From assembly GCA_902806565.1 (NCBI GenBank), contig CADCXA010000037.1, positions 248,001-312,000 on the forward strand: DNA of 64,000 bases, read 5' to 3'. Of this stretch, positions 35,653 through 47,629 are shown piece by piece (the first letter of the stretch is position 1; each line of letters opens with the position of its first letter). The notes under the pieces were generated by a model that made no database searches, had not been told where the DNA came from, and saw only the letters and a list, made by a program, of their open reading frames with translations. Both the position numbers and the translations under genes were made by a program. This stretch comes from Hypoxylon rubiginosum. Its lineage: Eukaryota > Ascomycota > Sordariomycetes > Xylariales > Hypoxylaceae.

Positions 35653-36153
35653 ATGGCAAAGGCAGAGCTGATTACCCTCGATGCAACTTCGGCAGATACC
35701 GTTCTCTTAGGTATCAAGGCAGACGCCAATATCCGCATCGCCGTTGGCGTCGCTGGATCCGAACTGGCAAGAGAGGCAACGGATTCGCAGCAGACGAGGT
35801 AATGTGCGAATGGGATGAAGTAGCTATTGAACCAACCGGGATTTCGTTTCGCAGGACGACAATTCTGCGAGGACGAAGCTGGCAACGCATCATCTACTAC
35901 ACACCCCGGTGCGTGTCTGCTGCGCTCTCTGTCTGTGGGGGCAACCCCAAACAAAATGAAGAACAACGACTTCTTCCGCAACAAGGTCCGGAACAAGCTG
36001 TTTATTTTGATGTTCTTCGTGCTATACGCAAGACGACCTATACTCGAGATGTGGGAACTCCCAACGACATGTTGTCGTCTACACGAATCTGTGACCGAAG
36101 CCGAAATCGCGAGGTTTGACGTCGCCGTACGCTTGTACCCAACCAACGCATAA
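35653..36153 (+). pseudogene. Degenerate paralogue of the 12779-14048 gene (N-terminal part)
   Basis: The segment around 35820-35960 matches the N-terminus of the intact gene at DNA and protein level. LLNQPGFRFAGRQFC here corresponds to LLRQPGLHFVGRQFC there, followed by similar Ala/Asn/Ser/Thr residues and a shared GGCAACCCCAA string. A TAG stop sits just before LLNQ where the intact gene has an AAG codon. The GNPKQ block lies in a different frame from GRQFC, so there is at least one nonsense change and one frame-shifting change. After the shift the frame has ordinary fungal codon use (FFRNKVRNKLFILMFFVLY) and ends at 36153. A 49-codon open run starts at 35653 (MAKAELITLDATSADTVLLG...) and could be a lost upstream exon. 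No function is expected. Confidence 0.65.
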
Positions 36154-36177
36154 TCCAAGTCCTACAACTAGGGGTAT

Positions 36178-37242
36178 GTGGGCTCTCCACAATGCCTTCT
36201 ATGCACATTTATGCTTCTGGATCCGGCCACGATTGAGATCAGGCGTCGTCTCGTGACGCTGACAATCCTCAGGGTGCATTTCCCCGTGTGTGCTGGCGCT
36301 CGCGAGATTCCGATCATCGCCAACGCACTGATGAAAACCTTTGGCATCAGTCACACGATGCACACACTCGTTGGCGATGAATACAGACGGGGGGAGTCTC
36401 TGGTAGCTACTCATTTCCTGGCTATCGTTCCAACACTTCAGCAACATTACCAAAAGCTTTCCTCTTGCAAGTACGGATATGCGATAACTACCTCTTATTC
36501 AATACCGCCAGTTTTCCTTTCTTATTGAGTTGTTCGCGTCTCGAACACGTTTGCAGACCTTCCTCAATTGAAATTTCGTCAAGTAGATGTTGCGCGTCAA
36601 ATGTACGGTAATCAACATGCTCAACATGCTGCGCGCCAAACGCAAGGCGCCGGAACAGCCAGACGACTCAGCTGCTATCTCCGAGTATCAGCGGCGGATG
36701 ATCAGGATACCCTCAACAGATTGAGGACTCACACAAGTTTTACGATCTATTTCCAAAGCAGCCACTTGACGACCATAACACGATCGTCAGGAAGGCCTAT
36801 TTTTATCGCATGATAAAGTGTCTCTGTACATGTCTACCTCACCCAGGAATTCTCGGTCGGCCTCCGTTACTAAGAAAATCATCGATGCGACACTGGTACG
36901 TCCTTAGCTTGACAGACCGGGAATCTTTGAAGAGTAACAAGTCCGGTGAAGAAGCTACATCTCGATGTTGGCGCTTACGAGCCGTCTCCCTCCGACAAGG
37001 GTGCGGGCGCGGGCTTAACGCTACATCTTAACGCGATCAAGGCTACGTCGCTCATCGACCCCGAAGCCCTGCGGGGGCAGTTTGATGAAGCCTTAGCTAT
37101 GTGCGATGAAATAATTTTTGGATCTAAAGCCTTGGAGATGGCTAAAAACGGCTCAGAGACCGCTGAGGGGGTCGACATCGACATCACCATTGCCTCTTTC
37201 CTGTCAAAGCTACCAAGAGGAGACTCAACACATCTAGGTTAG
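36178..37242 (+). pseudogene. Broken coding fragments of unrecognised origin
   Basis: Successive stretches look coded but do not join into one frame: 36178-36528 (IRRRLVTLTILRVHFPVCAG), then about 36610-36720 (MLNMLRAKRKAPEQPDD, DSAAISEYQRRM) with a frame change into IEDSHKFYDLFPKQPLDDHN. Near 36830 comes MSTSPRNSRSASVTKKIIDA, and 36946-37242 (KKLHLDVGAYEPSPSDKG, SLIDPEALRGQFDEALAMC). I tried GT donors and AG acceptors between them and found no consistent phase. The region is either a decayed gene or the remainder of the neighbouring pseudogene. I do not recognise a family. The last fragment (98 residues) has the best codon use and could be a real small exon. Confidence 0.45.
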
Positions 37243-38021
37243 GCTATCTTCATTCAAGTGAAGAATATTTACACGAAAGAGAGAGGCAATGTGGAAAAAG
37301 AGAGAGGGAGAGTAATGTATAGGGCCCTAGAGGCAGCGTTGTATGCCGTGTTACTACCACTCTTTAGATACCTAACTTGAACCCGTCTTATAAACCAATG
37401 CTCGTAGCCTTCTACCCCGTAGCCTATCCACTAACCACGCTATAGCCTACCCACTAACCACGCTATAACCAGCCCATCAACTGCCCTATAACGTAGGTGC
37501 CTATCCACTAACTAACTCCCCTATAACCCACCCACTTCAGTAAATCGGCTCCAAATTAAACGGCTCAAGGTATGAGCCCCTTTCCGCCGGGTAGTGTGCA
37601 TATTATAATTCAGGTCTCTCTTTTTACCAACGCTTAACATTTATTGAACTCACTAGATCTTTGTATCTAGGAGTTGTAAATAGTGAGATAAGCCTATGAA
37701 ACAGCAGACGGCGAACCGCTTATAAACTAGACACACGGCTTCGGGATTCTCAATTCGTGGAACATCTCCTAGGCACGAATGGCATAAATATACGAACCGA
37801 GTGAAAAGAAAATTATACGCTCAGGTGCCTTACCTTTCGGATCAGCAAGGAATCCGAAATAAATAGCCTGCGCATTGGACGAGCCAGGTTGTACTCCGTG
37901 TAGGCCTTGAATCCTAAAGTAGATTAAGCCCTATACTGAAAAGAAACGATTCGTGTACACCCAAACGACTGCAGTATTTGAAAATCTATGACCCAACGAC
38001 GAGACCAACCCACCACATAAC
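37243..38021. other. Spacer with a minisatellite
   Basis: Contains the approximately 23-bp repeat at 37419-37533 and the 3' end of the DEAH helicase at its right edge. No gene is supported. Confidence 0.4.
37419..37533 (+). repeat. Imperfect minisatellite, unit about 23 bp
   Basis: Four to five imperfect units built on CTAYCCACTAACCACGCTATA, spaced about 22-25 bp, with the later units drifting. It is non-coding and lies between the broken fragments and the helicase. Confidence 0.7.
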
Positions 38022-41000
38022 CTAAGCATCTAAGCCATCTAGCTCTATAAGCTTCGTCACCAACTTAATAACCTCGCTGTCTTGAACATTCGCCTGCGGG
38101 TCGTTGACCTTGAGCGCGATGACGTTGTCTACCATGCCCCTGAGTCTCGACACCAACACTCCGATCCTAGCCCAGCCGCGAAGCCTACAGTCGAAAAATT
38201 GTCAGTAAGCATACTAGCTACCCCCTACGTTGCGATTTTACGAGGCATGTACGTACCGTAGCCATCCGTCGACCACCAAGCCCCGGCCGAGGGTATCGAG
38301 CTCGATCGCGCCCGAGAAGAGAAGCAGGGTGAATGCGTTGAACGCTAGAAGTAGGTAAGGCAAATCGCAATCGTCAGCATCCAATCATGGGTGTCTCACA
38401 GAACATTAAATTACAGGAAGGAAGAATAAATAAGAAAAAAAAACTCACGGGTAAGCTCCCGGATGAATATCTTGCTCGTGGACATCAAGTTAAAGTACGA
38501 GAGGAAGACGGCGTTGCCCGAGAAGCCCTGGCTGTCGTGCAGGGTGCTGGCGGGGTGGATGAAGACGCGGCCGCTGTCCTGCGTGTAGTACCGGATGGTC
38601 CGGGCCTCGGGGTCGATCTCCACGGCGCCCGACATGGACGTCGCGAACTTCTTGTCCGGGAACTGGATCCGCGCGATCTGCGGCGTGAACGCCGACGCCG
38701 TCAGCGCGCGCACCAGCGATAGAGAGGGCTGGCTACCAGAAGCGGATCGCGTCTCGCGGATGCCCAGCTCGGCGAGCGCCGAGTAGTACTGCGCCCGCGT
38801 CGTCGATATGTCGGTGAGCGTCAGGAACGAGAGGAAGTTCTCGTCGCAGAACTGCCGCAGCTGCCGCTGCGGGGTCCCCTCCTCCGCCATCGCGCTCCAC
38901 TGCTGGTACGCCCGGAGGTCCGTGAGGAGATCGCCGTCGCCTCGGGAGAACTTCATGCGGGCCGCTTTGGCGTCGTCCCGCTTATCCGGCGGCGAGACGA
39001 ACGGGCTCTTGGTGCTCAGGATCGAGGCGATGGCGACGCTCTCGTCCAGGCACCCGAAGATGGCGCCGTAGATCATGAGCTTTCCGCAGCGGAGGTCGGT
39101 GGGTATCATGGCCAGCTGCTGGCCGAGGGCCGTCAACTCGTCACCGTCGAGTGCGCCCATGCGCTGGAGCATATTTATGGCATTCTCGACTGCTGGGATA
39201 GTAGGCGGCGTAGGTGTTCTTCCTAAAAATCCGGCGACATCTCTCGTTCCCATAGCTCGCACCGACAGGCAAAGCTGCTCGAGAGGTACGCGACGGATCT
39301 CCGGTTCCGGACGTTCCGCCATACGGTCTTCGAGGTTCCTCGTGTATAGTTTATAGCACTTGCCGGCCTGCACTCTACCAGCACGCCCCCGACGCTGTTT
39401 GCAGGCAGCGCGCGAGGCCCATGTCTCCTCGAGCTTTCGCATATTGTTCTGCGGGTCAAAGCTTGTCTCCTTCACCTTACCTGTATCGATAACAGCGACA
39501 ATGTCATCAATCGTGATCGACGTCTCTGCTACGTTTGTCGCGACTACAACCTTCCGCTTGCCAGAAGGAGCGCTTGTGAAGACTTTCCGCTGTTCCCGCG
39601 TCTCAAGCGACGCATGGAGAGGTAGAACATGAAGAGACGAGACGTTTCTAAGCTGATTGACCGTCCGATTAATCTCAACAACACCTGGTAGAAAGATGAG
39701 GATACCCCCTTTCTTGTTGCTATGATATAAGTCTGCATCGATAGCCTTTGCCGTTTCAACTAGTAAAGAGTAGTTGATCCGAGACCCTAGTCGTTGAATG
39801 GTCTTGTTGATTGGATCTTGTGCCCCAGCACCCTGGTCCGTTGAATTTGTCGTGTCGAATGCCCCCTCATCACGGTCGCGATATCTATAATTATCTACCG
39901 TAAAATCCGTCATACGGATGATATCGTCGAGGTAATAATCCACGACGGGAAATGTCCTACCGGCGATCTCGACCAGTCCGCATTGAAGTCCTTCGGAAGT
40001 GAAATAGTTTTGGAAGGTGGCCGCGTCAAGCGTTGCGCTCATGAGGACAAGCTTGAGATCTTTTCTTCTTTTCAAGACGTCACGAATGATGCTCAAAAGG
40101 AAGTCAGTATCCAAGCTGCGCTCATGAACTTCATCAATAACTACATGACTGACATCAGCCAGCGATGCAACCACGTCTTCAGTTCGCCCGCCAGAAGTTT
40201 GGAGGCGTCGTAAGAGAACACCAGTTGTAACGAAGGTGATTTTCGTTTGCGGGCTGGTCCGAGTTTCTCCACGGATCGTGTAACCCACTTCTTGGCCAAG
40301 CCTGGAGCATCGTTCGTCGCTGACTCTGTCTGCAAGACCAAGAGCGGAGATTCGGCGAGGTTGTGTACATATGATACTCGCAGCATTTCCCAACCCTTTG
40401 CTATAAAGGTCGTCAAGGATAAATTGGACCGACTGAGTAGACTTGCCGGAACCTGTCTCTCCGGCTATAATAGTAACTTGGTTCCTCGAGACTGTGCTGA
40501 CAACCAAGTCTTTTGCCTGCCAAGCGGGCAGCTTTTGACGTTGGGCTATCATCTCCCTCAGAGCAGGATTGCCTTGCCTCCTTTGCCATTCCTCTCTACT
40601 GCGGACATCGACGGACCATGAAAGTGGCTTCGGATGCCTTGCAAACTTCTGCTTTACCGGAATGACGTGACGAGTTTCTGCAGCAGTTGATGCAACCCCC
40701 GATATATCCCGGAGCCTCCCAGGGTTTTCGATAATAGAGTTGATATTTTGCTGAACCCAGTCGACAGCGAAGTATATCTTCATCGGCTCTTCGCTCAAAG
40801 ACTCATGAAGATACGCGAGTGTTTTCTTGACCACGCTTAGTTTAATGTATGAAGGCAGTTCTGCCACCATGGATACAACCACCTCTGATGGATATCGTGG
40901 CGTTTTCCGGAATTGCGTGTAGGTTTCGACGTCTTTGGTGCCGTTTTTCACCGAATCAATTCGGATTTGGCATACGTCGTCAGATAGTCGCTTGAAATTC

Positions 41001-42460
41001 TCGCCAAACGAGGATGCAAGACTCTCCATCTCATCGTCCCAACATTCCTCTGGCGTACCTATTATGTAAGGTTCCGAGGTCTCATTTAGTGCCGAGTCGT
41101 TCCCGCTCGAGAGTAAGAAATGCTGTAATGCCTCGGCAGTGAGCCCTTCGTCTGCGCCTTTCTCGTTGTAGAGCTTCCTACAAAGCTCAGCAGAGTAGCC
41201 TGACTGGGAAAGCCGCTTTACAGCGGCCTCGCGCTTTAGATCCTGTGTTGCAGCAACACTGACACCTGCACTATAAGTCCCTGGCAAGGCCCACCTGGGA
41301 AGGTCGTCCTCGGGGACATGTATAAGTAGCCACTCCAAGGTCTCCTCACGATCCTTGCATTCATCAACTGCTTCTTCCGCATGGCTTTTTCGGAATCCAG
41401 AGTTTGCAAGTTCTTTGATAATAGCGTCTTTCTGAGCAGTTGACATCTTGACTCCATGTGGGTTCCATATTACTTCTCGTCGGAGTAAGTCCTCCAATTG
41501 TGACCGCGTCTTTCGGCCCATCTCAATCTTCGGAACGGTGGTCCATCCCTTCATGGGATTACCGCCTCCCCCAGATGAACTCGAGCCGTTGTTTCTAAGA
41601 GCTAAGCCGGACGCTCCAGGCATGTTTCTTGCCTTCTCCTTGATAGCCTCCTGCTCTTTTCGTTTCTTCTCGGCGGCTGCTTTATCATCTTCTCGCTGTT
41701 TCATAGTGGCGAAAGGATCCGCATCGTACATCCATGCATTGCCCTTTTTGACGTCTTCCTTTTTCAACCCCTCGAACTGCTTCCATAGCGATTTGTAGTC
41801 TGGAGGCAACATAGTGTGTATGTTTTTCATACTGCAAACCCTGAACAGAGCATACGTGGCAGCAGCATGCCTAGCTTCCAGAGCGGTCTCCTTAGTCACC
41901 AGATGCTTATAGTCTGGCGGCAACTTGAAGGGAGACAGTTTCTGCACCTCCTTGGTCTTGGGGTTCTTGGCGCTCAGTTGGACGAAATACGAGAAGCCTT
42001 CGGAATTTCTAATCTAATAAATCGAATTAACTAGGTATCTTACATTGGCAGTAAAGCCAAACAAGCCGCTTACAGTTTGGTAGTCAGGCTTATCCCATTT
42101 CTGCTTCTGGCAATGCTCCGCGAGTAAGTTGACCGGCAACTTTCCAGTCCAGCTAGCTCCTCCGATGATCTGCTTTACCGTTGGTTTCGGAGGACCTGGA
42201 GCCTCTGCGGCCGCATCGCCTGCTTCAGTCTTCTTCCCTCCCGCGTTTGAAGAGTCTCCCTGCTCAGCATTTTTCTTCTTCGGTTTTGAATCCCCGGTGG
42301 AGTTGGTGAAAACAATAAAGTCATCGTTCTGCTGTGAGGCGGCGGTATTCTTGCTGGCTTTAGATGATGAAGATTTCTTTGATCCGCTAGCGGCCGCAGT
42401 AGCATTACCAGCAGAAGCTGGAGGAACCACTGCGGCCTTATCCTTGCCTTTCTTTCCCAT
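38022..42460 (-). CDS. DEAH-box RNA helicase, DHX57 / YLR419W type
   Basis: Four exons on the minus strand: 42460-42074, 42013-38449, 38344-38257 and 38184-38022, giving 1400 residues. The lysine- and serine-rich N-terminus leads to a dsRNA-binding-like region (about 135-200), a UBA-like region (about 320-365) and an RWD-like domain (about 450-560, from EECWDDEMESLASSF). The helicase core has GETGSGKS (about 647), DEVH (about 756), SAT (about 788), NVAETSITI and QRRGRAGR (about 1002). HA2 and OB-fold regions follow. The UBA+RWD+DEAH order is that of DHX57 in animals and YLR419W in yeast, putative RNA-unwinding ATPases. The last two exons complete the OB-fold end (NAFTLLLFSGAIELD, GWARIGVLVSRLRG). 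The first intron is best read from donor GTAAGC (42073). A second GT 30 nt downstream would leave a 30-nt intron and insert ten residues absent from the family. Confidence 0.93.
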
Positions 42461-43180
42461 GCTGAAAAGCCATTTGGCGCTTTTTGGTTGAAAGTCTTGC
42501 CTTATGACACTCGCATGGGTCTTAGATTGAGAGGAATGAAGTTGAGTATGTAAGAAAGCTGGCTTGCGCTAGAAAAGTTCAAGGCAAAGCAAACGATCAG
42601 CTGTACAGTGCCTTTGTCATTTTCTACTGTATTTTCCAATTACGAGCCTCTTAATGGGCTGACGGGAGGACGCTAGCACAGTGTCATTACATGTACGGTC
42701 TTGTCATTAGGTACCTAAAGGCTAGAGCTCACCTAATACCTCCCCCACTCTGATGGCGGGGTAGCTTGAATTGTCCAGGGTGTCGAAGTGTCTAAGACAT
42801 TCACAGATCTTATCACAACTTGTTTAAAGGGAAAAAAAGGAGAAAGCAACGGCAAGGTAAACGGAATTGTTGTAAACTCCATATAGGTATCGAGTTACTT
42901 GCTACACTATATGGACTTCTAGACGTCCATAGTAGTAATACGAAATGTGAGGCAGCCTTGCCCCCTAGTCAGGCTTACCGCTTGCACCCTGTCAACCTAC
43001 CGGATCTATTTTATCACCGAATTCTACAGTTTTCGCCGTGTAGAACCGGACACACCTACCTACCTGGAGGTATCTACCTACTAAATGCAGACTTTGGAAG
43101 CTGATTACGTCCCTAAGAACGGCTCTTCTTTTCAAACCCGCTATAGCACTCACTCCTAAGCATAGTCGGGATCTAGCAAC
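42461..43180. promoter_or_regulatory. Divergent promoter region, helicase and aprataxin
   Basis: 720 bp between two divergent start codons. TAGGTACCTA is at about 42710, and a CTACCTACCT string lies near 43055. The open frame at 42820-43104 has no family features. Both promoters must lie here. Confidence 0.5.
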
Positions 43181-44162
43181 ATGGCATCGACTGATTCAGA
43201 CCCCGAGGATGCGATCACCAAGGAAGAGATCGCAGGCACCGCGCCGGCGCCTGACCCAGGGACAGCAGATATAAGTCAGGGCACGAAGCGCAACGCGTGT
43301 AAGTGGCCGGTAACCTTACCTCCTACCCACCTCCCTACCTCCCTAACCCTTCACACGTGTATACGCGCAAGAGACTAATGGGAGGTAACAAGTCACAGAA
43401 CTCATGTCGCCCAAGACCAAGACGACAGCGAAGGACGCCGGTCCCGAACCGAAGACCCTAGCCTCGACCCGCGGCGCGCTGACGCGGTCCTTCAAGGAGC
43501 GCGACGGCCTCGGCGCCTACACGCACGACCCGGCCTCGTTCCCGGCGAGCCGCGTCATCTACTACTCGGACGACTTCGTCGCCATCCACGACCTGTACCC
43601 CAAGTCCACCGTGCACGCCCTGCTGCTCCCGCGCTCCCCGGCGCCGAGCCGCCAGCACCCGTTCGACGCGTTCGAGGACCCCGCCTTCCTGGCCGCCGTG
43701 CGGGCCGAGACGGCCAAGCTCCGGCGGCTGGTGGGCAAGGAGCTGCAGCGGCGGTACGGGCGGCACAGCGCGCGGGAGCGCGAGCGCGAGGCCGTGCTCG
43801 ACGGCGAGGCTGAGTGGGAGGAGCGCCGGGCGCTGCCGCCGGGGCGGGACTGGGAGAGGGAGCTGCTGGTGGGCGTCCACGCGCACCCCAGCATGAACGA
43901 CTTGCACGTACACGTACTATCGCCCGACATGATCTCGGACTGCATGCGCCACCGCAAGCACTACAACTCCTTCAACACGCCCTTCCTCGTCGACGTCGCC
44001 GACTTCCCGCTGGCCGCCGACGACCCGCGGAGGCATCCCGGCCGGGCCGGGTACAACAGCCGCGACCTGGTATGCTGGCGCTGCGGGGAGAACTTTGGGA
44101 ACAGGTTCAAGCAGCTCAAGGAGCACCTCACGGTCGAGTTCGAGGAGTGGAAGAAAGAATGA
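43181..44162 (+). CDS. hnt3: Aprataxin-like DNA adenylate hydrolase (Hnt3)
   Basis: Two exons (43181-43298, 43393-44162) give 295 residues. The split codon is Phe across GTAAGT and an AAG acceptor. Aprataxin removes AMP left on 5' DNA ends by failed ligation, in the nucleus. The HIT domain begins near VIYYSDDFVAIHDLYPKS and holds the active-site strand HPSMNDLHVHVLSPDM, with the histidines of the triad in LHVHV. A C-terminal zinc finger (CWRCGENFGNRFKQLKEHL) is the DNA-contacting finger of fungal and animal aprataxins. The N-terminal 75 residues are acidic, then basic, and lack the FHA domain of human aprataxin, as in yeasts. Exon 2 is GC-rich at third positions, so its opposite strand carries spurious open frames. 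Confidence 0.93.
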
Positions 44163-44762
44163 AGTGGGTGTGTATCAGGGATGAAAAATATGAAAAGATC
44201 TCTACCGGCTGGAACAGTGACCAGACGGAAGAAATTACCCGCAACAGGGTATGAAACAAGAGACTGAATTACCTTAGACAGAGACCAGCATAGCTTAAAG
44301 ACGCATATTATATCGTTATGCTATTGTATTAGAACGGTTTAGTAGGAAATTTTTTAAAACATCGCAGTATTGCATAAGACAACGGTATCGTGGACTCTTC
44401 TCTTGTAACGACGAGCTAAAATCAAGTCCTAAGAAGCCAGTCGTGAACCTAGCGATTAACCGAGCCATCGCAGCTTCAGAACTTTCGTGTATTGTGTACA
44501 AGCGACATTCCTCCCTCCAACGCCATTACTCTCAGCCAGCCCGTAAGAAACCGCATCCCATGACCTGATACGAAGAGCATCGTGCAAAATGACACGCTTG
44601 CTCATGTAGAAGGCTGCCATAACTAAACCCTTTTTCGACAACCAATGCACAGGAGACCTAGCTTCCGGGAGTACCATGAGCGTTCCTCCTCACACTGCTT
44701 ATTCGCCGGAAAGCGTTGGCTAGAAGACCCACGTATGATGAGGTCTGCTGCACTTGCTCGTT
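44163..44762. other. Convergent 3' spacer
   Basis: Holds the 3' ends of aprataxin (plus) and of the AT-hook gene (minus). Short minus-strand frames (44316-44677) have no family features. Confidence 0.45.
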
Positions 44763-45486
44763 CTAATCATCCTGTATAGCCCGGATCAGTAAGATATTGA
44801 CTTGATAAATGGCGGAAGTCGGAAGGGAGAGGAAGGGAAGCTAGTACCTCTACGATAGGCAGATCCTCTTCATCTTCAACGACGTTATCGTCATCCGCGA
44901 TGTCATCCATGACGTCGTCGTCATTAGCGGCGTCTATTGCGCAATACCAGCTTCGGTTAGTAAAGCTGTTGTTCTGATACTACTAGTCGGGGAAGGACTG
45001 CTCGCCGAGCATCGTAGCATACGTGGTTCTGCGCGTGCGCGACTCACCTTCGTCCTCGTCGACCTCTTCGTCGCCCTTGTCCTCGGCGTCATCCTCCTCC
45101 TCGGGCTCGGCGACCTCGCCTCGGCGCGGTCTGCCGCGTCCCTTGCCAGTGCTAGAGGCCTTGGAGGCGGAAGACTTGGGCGTCGCGGCCTTGCCCTTCT
45201 TCGGCGTCGCGGCGGCGGCAGCCGACGCGTCGGACTTGCGAGGGCGACCGCGACGGCCGGGGCCAGAGCGGGTGGCAGGCTTGGTGGGAACCTTGACGGC
45301 CTTCTTGATACCCGGGGGGCGACCGCGAGGGCGACCGGTGGGCTCTCTCTTGGCCTGCGGCGCGATGCCATCCTTGGGAGGGCGACCGCGGCCGCGCTTC
45401 GCAGGCGCAGCTACATCACCAGCAGCAGCCTCGGCTGTAGTGGTGCCATTCTCCTTGGTAGAACGCGAGGTTCGTGTCGGTGCCAT
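44763..45486 (-). CDS. AT-hook chromatin protein (HMGA-like)
   Basis: Three exons on the minus strand (45486-45048, 44933-44848, 44771-44763) give 177 residues. Four AT-hook cores are visible: KRGRGRPPK near residue 30, RPRGRPPG near 53, RRGRPRK near 78 and KGRGRPRRG near 113. They are set in Ala/Lys/Pro linkers. A Glu/Asp-rich tail follows and continues through exon 2 (NDDDVMDDIADDDNVVEDEE) to a final DD. AT-hooks bind the minor groove of AT-rich DNA and such proteins act as architectural chromatin factors. The model rests on donor GTGAGT and acceptor GCAATAG, then a last intron with a CTGAT branch site. If that last intron is retained, the protein ends instead in about 27 unrelated residues. 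Confidence 0.85.
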
Positions 45487-47629
45487 TGCGACTTAATATG
45501 TGAAAGTTGGCGTGATAATTGGGTATTTCCTTTTTTGGGGAAAAAAGAGGGTGGCCTTGAAAAAAATCAAGGAAAATTGATTGAAGGCGGAAAAAAAAAG
45601 TAGAGAAAAATTCTTCTGGTAAAGAGGTGTGTGCGGATGGTGGTGGTTTGTGAGAAAATAAATAAAATAAAGAATTAAAAAAAGGTCGGAGGGTGGGAAG
45701 ATGGGAAGGTGTAGTTTGGGGGGGCAGGACGCGTGCAGATATTACCTGGGCACAAGAAGTCGCGTTCCCCTGTTTATCAGTATCGATCCTGGTACCTCGT
45801 ACCTTCCTAGTAGGAAATGCCTAGTAGGAAATGACGGGGAAGTTCTCCTAGCGGAATAAGTTAACAACAGTACAGCCTAATAGGTACGGGGCACGTCACA
45901 CTGATGTAGAAGTCGGAAGCTGCGAGATTATTTTTATTAATTTCTTTTTATTAATTATTTTATTTATTGGATTTTTTTTTCTTTTCCGATACGATCAGGA
46001 TCACGACTTACGAGGAGATGTCAAGGAATATTTTCCTGCTCCCTTTTTTTTCGCGGTAAAATTTTTCCCTTTTTTTTTTTGAACCCCGTAAATAAATGAG
46101 AAGGGTGTAAAAAAAAATCAAGTAACAATTCTTGAAACACCTACTTGTAATCATTCTCTTTTTAGTGTGACGGTGATGCATCAGAGGTTTAGTCATTCTG
46201 ACTTGACGATCTTTTCTTTCTTTTTTCTTTTTTTTCTTTTTTTTTCTTTCCTTTTTTCCCTTTTTCCCCTAGAATCGCCAAATATGACCAACGCTCTGCT
46301 CCATCAAGGTAGCCAGCAAGTCGTGATGGGGTCAATGCTTGGGCTGAATCCAGTCTAGAAGCCCGTGGCCCGAGCAAACTCGTTTACCTCTCTGGCTGCC
46401 ATGCGCCCAGCAAACCAATTCCCAAAGCCATAGCTCGGAATGGTGAATTTGTTTGCTCCTCTGTGCAGCATATAGATACCTGATCGTCGGCAATGTGGTG
46501 GTGCCTTGGCACATCCAAACATACGGATTGTCTATTAAATGGTCAAGACGCCGCCGAAAACTCGGATGCGTAAAGTGTAAACCCGGCGGTCTGCTGCTAG
46601 ATCCGCCTAGCTAGTGCGCGGCCAATGCCTCAGAGAAAGGCGGACAACAAGGTCTTATCGGTAGCTATGCCTATGAGTAACATTATGACTCTTATTCGGA
46701 CAAGAACAGCACAGAGAGTTCAGGTCTAAAACGGTTCGCTTTGCCTTTTGTCATACACATTAGCATCGAAAGGCACAGGACGGCATCCAACTGCTCACCA
46801 AGAGGAAAGGCTTAGAACACGAGGATCAACTCGGCCACTGTGCAGTCTCTCCGCTTCCATCTCACGGGTTCGCTGCTTAAGGGCTGCTTAAGGTATACTA
46901 AATAAGCAGCAGCGGGCTGTATACTCTGGTCAATTGGATTCGAGTACTCCCCTCACAAATATCGTCCGAAGCCTAGAGGGAAGATGATGTTAATGTGAGG
47001 GTTACCAGCCGCCTAGTACCTACCTAGATACTAGGCGACGACGGATTTGGTCAACCACCAATCAATTTTTAAAAATAAAATAAATACTTTAACAAGGTAA
47101 ATATAGCATCACGAAAGACATTCGTCTCACAGTTTGAGAATTGAGACACTCGAAGATAGCAGATGAGAAACCAGATATTAAAGGGACGGTGGTCTCCGGC
47201 CAGTGATAAGTCGGGATAAGTTGGATAAGCTATCTCCGCAAGGTGATAGCCCGGCCAGTATAATCGCTTTGTATCTCTTCTCCACTCCCGGACGGCCCCG
47301 TGACCCCTATACAAAGTAACCCTTCAAGTACGCCTCAATAAATGAGCTGAAATAGATCAGGCATGATTCTAGAATTTCTATATTAACCGTCATGAATCCA
47401 GGGCAGTCGTAGAAAGGCGATAAACATACAACGTCCATCGGGTTATACTAAAAACCTACCGCGACCAGAGCCAAGATTCGATACGGTAGAAGTCAGTAAA
47501 AGGGGGGACAAGTCGTTACCTTCATACAGTCATTACCCAGGAATTATTTTTTTCTTTTCTCCCTTCTTTCTTTCTTTCATTCTTGACCTCCCTTACCTTA
47601 TAAACTCTCTCCAAGTAGGCAACCCCGCG
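45487..47629. other. Divergent intergenic region with AT-rich and pyrimidine tracts
   Basis: Lies between the AT-hook gene and the oxygenase and contains both promoters. AT-rich sequence at 45900-46080 is followed by the T/C tract at 46211-46269. A CTTT-type tract at 47546-47579 directly precedes the oxygenase start. No gene is supported; frames on either strand of the T/C tract encode Phe/Ser or Lys runs. Confidence 0.45.
46211..46269 (+). repeat. Polypyrimidine tract (T with scattered C)
   Basis: About 59 nt of T interrupted by single or paired C. It is a low-complexity tract that could exclude nucleosomes, but no function is shown. Confidence 0.85.

Noticed and set aside
35505..36158. 217-codon minus-strand frame over the pseudogene
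   Set aside because: Composition is not protein-like in a recognisable way, and the plus strand shows homology to the 12.8-kb gene.
43458..44254. Open frames opposite and alongside aprataxin
   Set aside because: Low-complexity translations forced by GC-rich codons of the real gene.
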